Assembly (NCBI RefSeq): GCF_014681765.1
Contig: NZ_CP061498.1
Coordinates: forward strand, 2,245,501 to 2,309,500
Length of the DNA: 64,000 nucleotides
Source: Roseicitreum antarcticum
GTDB taxonomy: Bacteria; Pseudomonadota; Alphaproteobacteria; Rhodobacterales; Rhodobacteraceae
Reading direction: 5' to 3'
Under the pieces are notes generated by a model. That model made no database searches. It saw only the letters and a program-made list of their open reading frames with translations, and was not told the origin of the DNA. The position numbers and the translations under genes were made by a program. Positions 57,688 through 64,000 of this stretch are shown here, piece by piece; positions within the stretch are counted from its first letter, which is position 1, and each line of letters starts with the position of its first letter.

Positions 57688-58379
57688 GCGCGAAACTCCA
57701 AATCTACAGCCCAACCATAGAATATTGTTCCGCAACAGCGCAATATAGCCCACCTCATAAGAAAACTGTTCGCGTTAAGCGTCGCGAAAAGCCCCGTTTT
57801 CCCGCCAAATGCCGCAACCGCGACACAGTCATCCCTGCGGCGGTGCGGGCGGGGACACATTTCCCGGGCCATCCGGTCATTCTGGCGCAAAACCGACACG
57901 CCGCCCCGCGATGCCCCGGCTGCCTGGTGAACGACTGATTCCGCCCCGCCCTGACACCTGCCTGGAAGCGACTTTGCAAATGTCGCGTGGCACGAAACTC
58001 TGCACGCCGCGCTGACGCCCCAAGTATGTCGCAAACAGACGTTTTGTGTCGTTTTTCACCTTGCATCCTGTCCAGACTGCCGCACGATAGCCCTTGTCAG
58101 GCGGATGTTTGCATAATCATGGCGTGTCGGGTATCAGGCCCGCGTCGGATAGGATGCGGACAGTCTCATACAGGCAGTCCGATGCAGACACCGGCTGAAT
58201 TTCGCGGGGCATTTTTCCTGCGGCGATAAGCGCCAATGCCATGCGGCCACGCAGATCATCGACCGGCCCGCAGCAGGCGCACGCGGCGAACGAGAAGAAC
58301 GATAACAGACCGTCGGCAGGGCCCGCGCAGCCATTGATTGCGCGTGTCCGGTGACCTGCGGCAACGGAAAGGAACAAGC
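57688..58379. other. Divergent intergenic region between cysG and the BCCT gene
   Basis: About 690 bases without a secure gene. The cysG side holds an imperfect operator-like repeat. A minus-strand frame ending at 58117 encodes a protein-like tail (MALALIAAGKMPREIQPVSA and onward, about 46 residues from 58254) but has no strong start; it may be a small gene of unknown function. Confidence 0.4.
57722..57746. promoter_or_regulatory. ATATTG-N13-CAATAT inverted repeat upstream of cysG
   Basis: The arms at 57722-57727 and 57741-57746 are perfectly complementary. The site lies 35 bases before the cysG start codon in an AT-rich spot, a reasonable place for a sulfur-responsive regulator. The regulator is not identified. 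Confidence 0.45.
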
Positions 58380-60071
58380 ATGAGCGACAGCGAAAAGTCT
58401 TCGCATCAAGACGACCCGAAAGAGGATCAGGACACCGGCGAAGACAACGGTATCGAAGCGATCCCCGGGCCCGAAGGCGAAACCGAAATCATCGAAACCG
58501 ATTACGAAATCGGTCAAGACAACGTCGCCGCCCGGCGGTGGGTGTTTGAATTCGATGTGCACAACCCGGTTTTCCCGGTCTCGGCATTGGCAATTCTGCT
58601 TTTCACCTTCTTTGCCCTGGCGTTCCAGACGCAGGCTGAACCGATGTTTGTCGGGCTGCGCGACTGGCTGACCGGCAATGTCGATTGGTTCTTCCTGCTG
58701 TCGGGCAACATCTTCGTGCTGGTCTGCCTGTTCCTCGTGGTGTCACCGCTGGGCAAGGTCCGCCTGGGCGGGCCAGAGGCGACGCCGGATTACAACTATA
58801 TCGGCTGGTTCTCGATGCTGTTTGCCGCAGGCATGGGCATCGGGCTGATGTTCTATGGCGTGTCCGAGCCGATGTCGCATTACGGCGCGGCAGTCGGCGG
58901 CATCGTCACGGACGCGAACGGCGTGCGCACCGACTGGGCCCCGCTTGGCGGTGCCGAGGGCGACCCCGAGGCCGCGCGGCGGCTGGGCATGGCGGCGACG
59001 ATCTTCCATTGGGGTCTGCACCCTTGGGCGATCTACGCGGTCGTGGCGCTGGCACTGGCGCTGTTCAGCTACAACAAGGGTCTGCCGCTGACGCTGCGGT
59101 CGGCCTTCTACCCGATCTTTGGCGAACGTGTCTGGGGCTGGCCCGGGCATATCATCGACATCATGGCCGTGCTGGCCACGATCTTCGGCCTTGCAACCTC
59201 GCTGGGAATTGGCGCGCAGCAAGCCAGCGCAGGCCTGGACTTCCTGTTCTCGCTGGGCACCAGCAACGCAGTGATGATCTTGCTGATCGTCGCGATCACC
59301 GCCGTGGCCATCGGGTCGATCATCCGGGGCCTCGATGGGGGGGTGAAAGTCCTGTCCGAGGTGAACATGGGACTGGCGCTGCTGCTGCTGGGCTTCATCA
59401 TCATCGTCGGGCCGACTCTCGCCATCCTGACAGGCTTCTTCGAAAACCTGTGGGCCTATGGTCAGAACCTTCTGCCGCTGTCGATGCCCTTTGGCCGTGA
59501 AGATGCCAACTTCTCGCAAGGGTGGACGGCATTCTACTGGGCCTGGTGGATCAGCTGGTCACCGTTCGTGGGCATGTTCATCGCCCGCGTGTCCCGGGGC
59601 CGCACAGTGCGCGAATTCCTGATCGCCGTGCTGATCGTTCCGACGCTGCTGTCGGTGCTGTGGATGACCGCGCTGGGTGGCACCGCCATCGGCCAGCTCA
59701 TCAACGACGGCTATACCGGTGTGCAGGATGCGGCGCTGGAACTGACCTTGTTCCAGATGCTGACGCAATTGCCGCTGACAATGATCACCTCGTTCGTGGG
59801 CATCGTGCTGGTGATCGTGTTCTTCATCACCTCGTCGGACTCCGGTTCGCTGGTGATCGACACGATCGCTGCGGGCGGCAAGACCAATGCGCCGGTCATC
59901 CAGCGCGTGTTCTGGGCCAGCTTTGAAGGCATGGTGGCGATTGCACTGTTGCTGGGCGGCGGTCTGGCGGCCTTGCAGGCCATGGCAGTGTCTACCGGCC
60001 TGCCGTTCACCTTCGTGCTGCTGGGCGCGTGCTACGCCGTTGTTCGCGGCTTGATGAACGAACCACGCTGA
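58380..60071 (+). CDS. BCCT-family transporter (betaine/choline/ectoine type)
   Basis: A 563-residue inner-membrane symporter with 12 predicted helices after an acidic, hydrophilic 65-residue N-terminus. Family marks are GMGIGLMFYGVSEPMSHYG (Gly-rich sodium-type motif in helix 3), GLHPWAIYAVVALALA, and the Trp box FYWAWWISWSPFVGMFIARV. The GMGIG form is usual in sodium-coupled betaine carriers. Substrate is probably an osmolyte such as glycine betaine, choline or ectoine; it cannot be told from sequence. The start is ATG 58380 with GGAAAGGA 6 bases upstream; longer frames lack a site. A strong hairpin follows the stop. Confidence 0.92.
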   Translation: MSDSEKSSHQDDPKEDQDTGEDNGIEAIPGPEGETEIIETDYEIGQDNVAARRWVFEFDVHNPVFPVSALAILLFTFFALAFQTQAEPMFVGLRDWLTGNVDWFFLLSGNIFVLVCLFLVVSPLGKVRLGGPEATPDYNYIGWFSMLFAAGMGIGLMFYGVSEPMSHYGAAVGGIVTDANGVRTDWAPLGGAEGDPEAARRLGMAATIFHWGLHPWAIYAVVALALALFSYNKGLPLTLRSAFYPIFGERVWGWPGHIIDIMAVLATIFGLATSLGIGAQQASAGLDFLFSLGTSNAVMILLIVAITAVAIGSIIRGLDGGVKVLSEVNMGLALLLLGFIIIVGPTLAILTGFFENLWAYGQNLLPLSMPFGREDANFSQGWTAFYWAWWISWSPFVGMFIARVSRGRTVREFLIAVLIVPTLLSVLWMTALGGTAIGQLINDGYTGVQDAALELTLFQMLTQLPLTMITSFVGIVLVIVFFITSSDSGSLVIDTIAAGGKTNAPVIQRVFWASFEGMVAIALLLGGGLAALQAMAVSTGLPFTFVLLGACYAVVRGLMNEPR

Positions 60072-60078
60072 CGCAACC

Positions 60079-60108
60079 TTTGCCGCGCCGGGAAACCGGC
60101 GCGGCAAA
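60079..60108 (+). terminator. Strong hairpin after the BCCT gene
   Basis: GCCGCGCCGG (60082-60091), GAAA loop, CCGGCGCGGC (60096-60105), flanked by TTT and AAA that extend the pairing. The GNRA-type loop makes it very stable. It lies 7 bases after the stop and isolates the BCCT gene from the amidoligase gene. Confidence 0.8.
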
Positions 60109-60197
60109 CCCTGGAGACACCTGCGGCTTGTCATCACAGGGTCGTCCCCATATGTCAGACGTGCCTCAGGGCAGGCAGCCAACGGACAGGGCATATC

Positions 60198-61187
60198 ATG
60201 GGCGATCTGGACAGCATGCAAAAACGGATACCGACGGGCAGCTTCTGGCCGCTGCCCCGGGCGCATACCGCCGATGGCTCCCCCCGCGGCACCGGGGTCG
60301 AGATTGAATTTGCCAACCTAACCGAAAACGCCACCGCGCAAATCGTGCAATCCCTCTGGGGCGGCAGGATCGTCGCTGCAAACGACCATGACATCACGGT
60401 CGAAGGCGGTCGCCTCGGTGATGTGCGCATCGAGCTTGATCTTTTCCTGCGCGACAAGGCGGGCTCGGTCCTGGCGGACAAGCTGCTGGACTTGTCGCGC
60501 ACCGTCGTCCCGGTCGAGATCGTGACCGCGCCGCTGTCGCCTGCGGATATGCCCGAATGCGATGCGCTGGCTGACGCGCTGGCACATGCCGGGGCAAAAG
60601 GGTCGCAAGACGGCGTGCTGTTCGGCTTCGGCGTCCACCTGAACCCCGAGGTTTCCGCCGAGACCGCCGATGCCATCGTGCCAACCGTGCGCGCCTATGG
60701 GTTGGTCGAGGACTGGCTGCGCGCCATTGACCCGCCCGACCCGTCGCGCCGGCTGCTGCCCTTCGTCGATCCCTGGCCGCACAAACTGGTTGATGCACTG
60801 GCGGCAGATGCGGCGGACTGGACGCTGGATGACCTGACACGCAATTACCTCGACCTCTCGCCCACCCGCAACCGGGGGTTGGACCTGCTGCCCCTGTTGA
60901 CGCATCTGCGCGCGGATCTGGTAGCCCGCGCCCTGCCCCAGGGGACGAAGGGCGGACGCCCCACCTTTCACTACCGCCTGCCCGAGGCCCGGCTGGGCGA
61001 CCCGCAATGGTCGGTCGCGTATGAATGGAACCGCTGGGTTCTGGTAGAACGTATCGCCGCCGATCCCGCGCTGCTGGCCGCGCTGGCGCAGTCCTGGACC
61101 GACTGGCGCGCCGGCCTGCCCGGTTTGCGCGGCACCTGGGCCGATGTGGTTGCAGGCCACCTGGACCGCGCGGGTATCTGGGCATGA
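60198..61187 (+). CDS. Predicted amidoligase
   Basis: A 329-residue protein that fits the amidoligase family (glutamine-synthetase-like fold, ATP-dependent peptide- or amide-bond formation). Visible marks are RGTGVEIEFANL (paired Glu, expected metal ligands), VRIELDLFLRD, VEIVTAPLS, FGFGVHLNPEVS and a C-terminal FHYRLPEARLGD. A class-I glutamine amidotransferase-like gene lies 62 bases downstream on the same strand; computational surveys of amidoligases have reported this pairing in proteobacteria. The substrate and product are unknown. The start is ATG 60198; ATG 60216 is an alternative. It sits after the terminator of the BCCT gene, so it has its own promoter. Confidence 0.8.
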   Translation: MGDLDSMQKRIPTGSFWPLPRAHTADGSPRGTGVEIEFANLTENATAQIVQSLWGGRIVAANDHDITVEGGRLGDVRIELDLFLRDKAGSVLADKLLDLSRTVVPVEIVTAPLSPADMPECDALADALAHAGAKGSQDGVLFGFGVHLNPEVSAETADAIVPTVRAYGLVEDWLRAIDPPDPSRRLLPFVDPWPHKLVDALAADAADWTLDDLTRNYLDLSPTRNRGLDLLPLLTHLRADLVARALPQGTKGGRPTFHYRLPEARLGDPQWSVAYEWNRWVLVERIAADPALLAALAQSWTDWRAGLPGLRGTWADVVAGHLDRAGIWA

Positions 61188-61249
61188 CCCCACGCGCCCT
61201 TGACCTTCACACCATGGCAGACCCGCACCAAAAGGCACCGGCGGCGTAA

Positions 61250-61939
61250 ATGCAGCACACCAAGAAACCCGGCACCCCAAAGCCCTGCATCGGCGTCACG
61301 GTTTCCGCCCGCACCGGCTGGCGGGTGTTTCCCTTCATGGCGCTGAACGTCTGGCTGGCCGGCGGCACCGCCATCCGCTGGGACAGCCGCAAGCAGGCCG
61401 ACATGACGGCGGTGGATGGGCTGATCGTCGGCGGCGGTGACGACATCTCGCCTGAACTCTACAAGGGCGAACTGGTCGCCAGCGCCCGGCTGGACCCGAA
61501 GCGCGACGCGCTGGAACGGCGGCTGGTGCTAGAGGCATTCGCGGCAGGCAAACCCGTGCTGGGCATCTGCCGGGGCGCGCAGATGATCAACATCGCGCAG
61601 GGCGGCAACCTGCATCAGCGCGCCTATGACCATTATACCGACAGCCGCTACCTGCGTACGATCCTGCCGCGCAAAAGCATCATTGTCGCGGCAGGGACCA
61701 CGCTGGCCGCGCTGGCGGGCACCCAACCGATGCGCGTCAACGCCCTGCACACGCAGGCGGTGGACCGGCTGGCCGATGGGCTGCGGATCGCTGCGCGCGA
61801 CGAAGGCGGCATGGTGCAGGCCGTTGAGCGCGCCGCGCCCCCCTTCGCCATCGGCGTGCAATGGCACCCGGAATACCTGATCTATGCCCGCCGCCAGCGC
61901 GCCCTGTTCCGCGCACTGGTAGAGGCAGCGCGCGCCTGA
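61250..61939 (+). CDS. Class-I glutamine amidotransferase-like hydrolase (peptidase C26/PuuD-like)
   Basis: A 229-residue protein with the full catalytic triad: Cys107 in GICRGAQMINIAQGG, His206 and Glu208 in VQWHPEY. The N-terminal VSARTGWRVFPFMALNVWLA and GLIVGGGDDISPELY match the gamma-glutamyl-gamma-aminobutyrate hydrolase branch. Relatives hydrolyse gamma-glutamyl amides. Here it probably acts with the amidoligase just upstream, either cleaving a product, giving ammonia, or editing a gamma-glutamyl adduct. It converges with the recombinase gene. Confidence 0.85.
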   Translation: MQHTKKPGTPKPCIGVTVSARTGWRVFPFMALNVWLAGGTAIRWDSRKQADMTAVDGLIVGGGDDISPELYKGELVASARLDPKRDALERRLVLEAFAAGKPVLGICRGAQMINIAQGGNLHQRAYDHYTDSRYLRTILPRKSIIVAAGTTLAALAGTQPMRVNALHTQAVDRLADGLRIAARDEGGMVQAVERAAPPFAIGVQWHPEYLIYARRQRALFRALVEAARA

Positions 61940-61970
61940 CAGGCAGCGGCGTGGGACCGGCAGCCGGACA

Positions 61971-62855
61971 CTACAACAGCCCGCGCTTTTCTGCCCGTTC
62001 CAGGAGCATCCGCACCGATGAAGGCTGCCAGCGCGTGCGCCCGCGCGGGGTGCGCTCGCGCATCGCTTCCAGCCGGTCGCAGATGGATTGCAACGTGATC
62101 TCGGGGTCGGCACCCTTGATCCCCGCGACGATCGCCAGCAGGCGGTCATCCACATCCGACCGTTTGGCGCGGTCCAGCACGCGGCGGTCCAGAAACCCGT
62201 CCTTGACGTAACGCTGCACCGCGCGCGTCAGGCGCGGAACGGACCAGGGCGTGCGACCCTTGGGCAACTGGCTGTTGATGATGCGCGCCACATCTTCCCA
62301 GGCCATCTCGGGGCGCAGGCGCCGCACCAGCGGCACCCATTCCGGCGCGCTGGCATTCAGCGCCTCGAAATACGCCTCATCGCGCGCCAGCGCGATCTTG
62401 CGCCGTGCGGCGGGGTCGCCCGCGCGCAAACCGGGATTGCCGCCCACACGCCCCTGCGCCCGGGCCGATTCCAGCCCGGCAATGGTGCGTTCCCGGATCA
62501 GCGCGCGTTCCAGCTCTGCCGCAGCACCCAGTACCTGAAGGGTGAATTTGCCCTGCGGGCTGCTGGTGTCAATGGGATCGCGCAGCGACCGGAAGAAGGC
62601 GCCCCGCGCCTCCAGCGCCTCGATCACCTCCAGCAGATGCGACAGCGACCGCGCCAGCCGGTCGATGCGCACCACCAGCAGCACATCGCCCGGGCCAACC
62701 CGCGCCAGCACCCGTGCCAGCACTGGCCGTGCGCGCGACCCGCCAGAGGCATGTTCTTCATGGATCTCGACACAGCCTGCCGCCCGCAGCTCATCACGCT
62801 GCGGCGAAACGGTCTGATCTTCGGTCGAGACACGGGCATAGCCCACAAGCGTCAT
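61971..62855 (-). CDS. Serine recombinase (resolvase/invertase family)
   Basis: A 294-residue site-specific recombinase. The catalytic Ser10 lies in GYARVSTEDQ, with the Arg-rich VVRIDRLARSLSHLLEVIE helix and LGAAAELERALIRERT following. After the 140-residue catalytic domain comes a resolvase-type tail followed by an unfamiliar C-terminal 130 residues that include a second DNA-binding-like part (WEDVARIINSQLPKGRTPWS, SSVRMLLERAEKRGL). This arrangement suits invertase or transposon resolvase proteins with a recombinase domain. No inverted target sites or transposase were found near it. Start ATG 62855 is preferred; ATG 62873 is in frame. Confidence 0.8.
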   Translation of the reverse strand: MTLVGYARVSTEDQTVSPQRDELRAAGCVEIHEEHASGGSRARPVLARVLARVGPGDVLLVVRIDRLARSLSHLLEVIEALEARGAFFRSLRDPIDTSSPQGKFTLQVLGAAAELERALIRERTIAGLESARAQGRVGGNPGLRAGDPAARRKIALARDEAYFEALNASAPEWVPLVRRLRPEMAWEDVARIINSQLPKGRTPWSVPRLTRAVQRYVKDGFLDRRVLDRAKRSDVDDRLLAIVAGIKGADPEITLQSICDRLEAMRERTPRGRTRWQPSSVRMLLERAEKRGLL

Positions 62856-62955
62856 GGTGGCGGCATCCTGCAACGGCGGGGTTTACCCGATGTGCCGGGT
62901 TTCCGCGCCCCTGTCCAGCCCGCGACCCATCTGCCCCGTCACCCCGCGTCCCCTG

Positions 62956-63651
62956 TCAGATCGAGACCTGCGCCAGCAACTGGTCGCGCGCCACCTCGGC
63001 CGCCGGTTTCGACAACACCACCGACCCGCGCTTCAGCACACAAAACTCATCCGCCAGATCGTACGCAAAATCAAAGAACTGCTCGACCAGCACGATTGCA
63101 ATCTCACCCTCATCGCGCAGCAACGAGATGACATTGCCGATCTGCTTGATGATATTGGGCTGAATGCCCTCGGTCGGCTCATCCAGCAACAGGACGCGCG
63201 GGCGCGCGATCAGGGCGCGGGCGATGGCCAATTGCTGCTGCTGCCCCCCCGACAGATCGCCACCGCGCCGGTCCTTCATCTGCGCCAGCACAGGGAACAG
63301 ATCATAGATCCGGTCGGGGATCTTGTGATCGGCCTTCGGCAGACAGGCAAAGCCGGTTTGCAGGTTTTCCGTGACACTCAGCAGCGGAAACACCTCGCGG
63401 CCCTGCGGAACATACGCGATGCCCGCCTGTGCCGCCTGCGCCGGGCCGGGGTGGTTCAGCGCCACATCATCCAGCGTGATCGTGCCGCTGCTATAGGGAT
63501 GACGCCCGGCGATGGCCTTCAGAAGGCTCGTCTTGCCCACGCCATTGGTGCCCATCACAGCGGTCACAGCCCCCGGACGCGCCGTCAGATTCACGTCGTA
63601 CAGGATCTGCGAGGCCCCGTAATGCAGGGTCAGGTCGGTGACATTCAGCAT
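62956..63651 (-). CDS. urtE: Urea ABC transporter ATPase UrtE
   Basis: A 231-residue ATPase of the branched-chain amino-acid/urea transporter type. Walker A GTNGVGKT, Q-loop YVPQGREVFPLLSV, signature LSGGQQQQLAIARAL and Walker B VLLLDEPTEGIQP are present. The GTNGVGKTSLLKAIAGRHP wording and the partner urtD upstream point to the urea branch (UrtE) rather than LivF. It lies 3 bases after urtD. Confidence 0.9.
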   Translation of the reverse strand: MLNVTDLTLHYGASQILYDVNLTARPGAVTAVMGTNGVGKTSLLKAIAGRHPYSSGTITLDDVALNHPGPAQAAQAGIAYVPQGREVFPLLSVTENLQTGFACLPKADHKIPDRIYDLFPVLAQMKDRRGGDLSGGQQQQLAIARALIARPRVLLLDEPTEGIQPNIIKQIGNVISLLRDEGEIAIVLVEQFFDFAYDLADEFCVLKRGSVVLSKPAAEVARDQLLAQVSI

Positions 63652-63654
63652 GAT

Positions 63655-64000
63655 CTAGCGCCCCAGATAGACATCAATGACTTCCTTGTTCGCGGTCACA
63701 TGGTCCAGCGAGCCTTCGGCCAGCACCGTGCCTTCGTGCAGCACCGTCACCTTGCAATTCAGGCGGCGCACGAATTCCATGTCATGTTCGATCACCACCA
63801 CCGCCCGGGTCTTGGCCGCGCGCACCAGAAGGTCGGTGGTATGCTCGCGCTCTGCCGGGGTCATCCCGGCCGCAGGTTCATCCACCAGCAACAGGCGCGG
63901 GTCCTGCGCCAGCAGCATGCCGATTTCCAGCCATTGCTTCTGCCCGTGACTCAGATCGCCCGCGCGGCGCGGCAGATCGTCCAGCAGCCCGACCTCGGTC
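63655..64000 (-). CDS. urtD: Urea ABC transporter ATPase UrtD, partial
   Basis: The C-terminal 114 residues of an ATPase that continues past the right edge of the window. The signature region LSHGQKQWLEIGMLL and Walker B RLLLVDEPAAGMTPAERE are seen, followed by the family-typical tail SLDHVTANKEVIDVYLGR. LSHGQKQWLEI is the wording of the urea branch. The frame runs open to 64000; an apparent start at 63918 is an internal Met. Confidence 0.9.
   Translation of the reverse strand, partial: TEVGLLDDLPRRAGDLSHGQKQWLEIGMLLAQDPRLLLVDEPAAGMTPAEREHTTDLLVRAAKTRAVVVIEHDMEFVRRLNCKVTVLHEGTVLAEGSLDHVTANKEVIDVYLGR

Noticed and set aside
63655-63918. A complete 87-residue protein at the right edge
   Set aside because: The frame continues upstream to the window edge with conserved ABC signature residues, so this is the end of urtD.

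Overview
The window looks like chromosomal DNA of a GC-rich alphaproteobacterium of the Rhodobacterales (Rhodobacteraceae type) that makes bacteriochlorophyll a. The main evidence is a large photosynthesis gene cluster with the gene order known from Rhodobacter and roseobacters, PpsR/CrtJ-type operators (TGT-N12-ACA), an aerobic AcsF cyclase, spheroidene monooxygenase CrtA and a classical ALA synthase. Species cannot be read from the window.

Layout. Positions 1-7.6 kb are an accessory and decayed zone. It holds a HicA-like small protein, a protein with a C-terminal module that recurs further on, a GIY-YIG protein, a 5'-truncated DnaQ-like exonuclease, a TIGR02466-type 2OG-Fe(II) oxygenase, two different IS3-family transposase remnants, a broken VOC (glyoxalase) gene, a damaged AraC regulator and an intact NepI-like efflux pump. 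At 7.6-12.3 kb lies an SbcD/SbcC-like (YhaO/YhaN) nuclease-ATPase pair. At 12.8-16.4 kb a small membrane protein leads into an Mla-type lipid-transport operon (permease with STAS domain, ATPase, MCE protein, PqiC-type lipoprotein), followed by a 24-residue membrane peptide.

The photosynthesis cluster spans 17.2-48.0 kb. Leftward: crtA-bchI-bchD-bchO. Rightward: crtI-crtB-tspO. Leftward in one long series: bchF-bchN-bchB-bchH-bchL-bchM-lhaA-puhA-puhB-puhC, then a terminator and two PpsR boxes, then orf98-acsF-puhE-hemA-cycA ending in a bidirectional terminator that faces tspO. Rightward: ppaA-ppsR. Leftward: bchG-pucC-like-bchP-idi. Eight TGT-N12-ACA boxes occur as four pairs, upstream of crtA/crtI, orf98, bchF/ppaA and bchG. 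The crtCDEF, bchCXYZ and puf genes are not here, so the cluster is split on the genome or continues elsewhere. Together the genes present take glycine and succinyl-CoA to 5-aminolevulinate (HemA), protoporphyrin to bacteriochlorophyll intermediates (BchIDH, BchM, AcsF, BchNBL, BchF), add and reduce the tail (BchG, BchP), and build the reaction-centre H subunit and its assembly factors.

From 48.1 kb the content is mostly housekeeping: accD-folC, a CPBP protease, a PcaB/PurB-type lyase, an assimilatory sulfite-reduction operon (cysG-DUF2849-cysI-cysH-DUF934) and a BCCT osmolyte transporter. Then come a predicted amidoligase with a class-I glutamine amidotransferase-like partner, a serine recombinase, and the start of a urea ABC transporter locus (urtE, partial urtD). 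The amidoligase/amidotransferase pair is the best candidate for uncharacterised chemistry, and the module-sharing proteins at the left end are the best candidate for an unknown accessory system.
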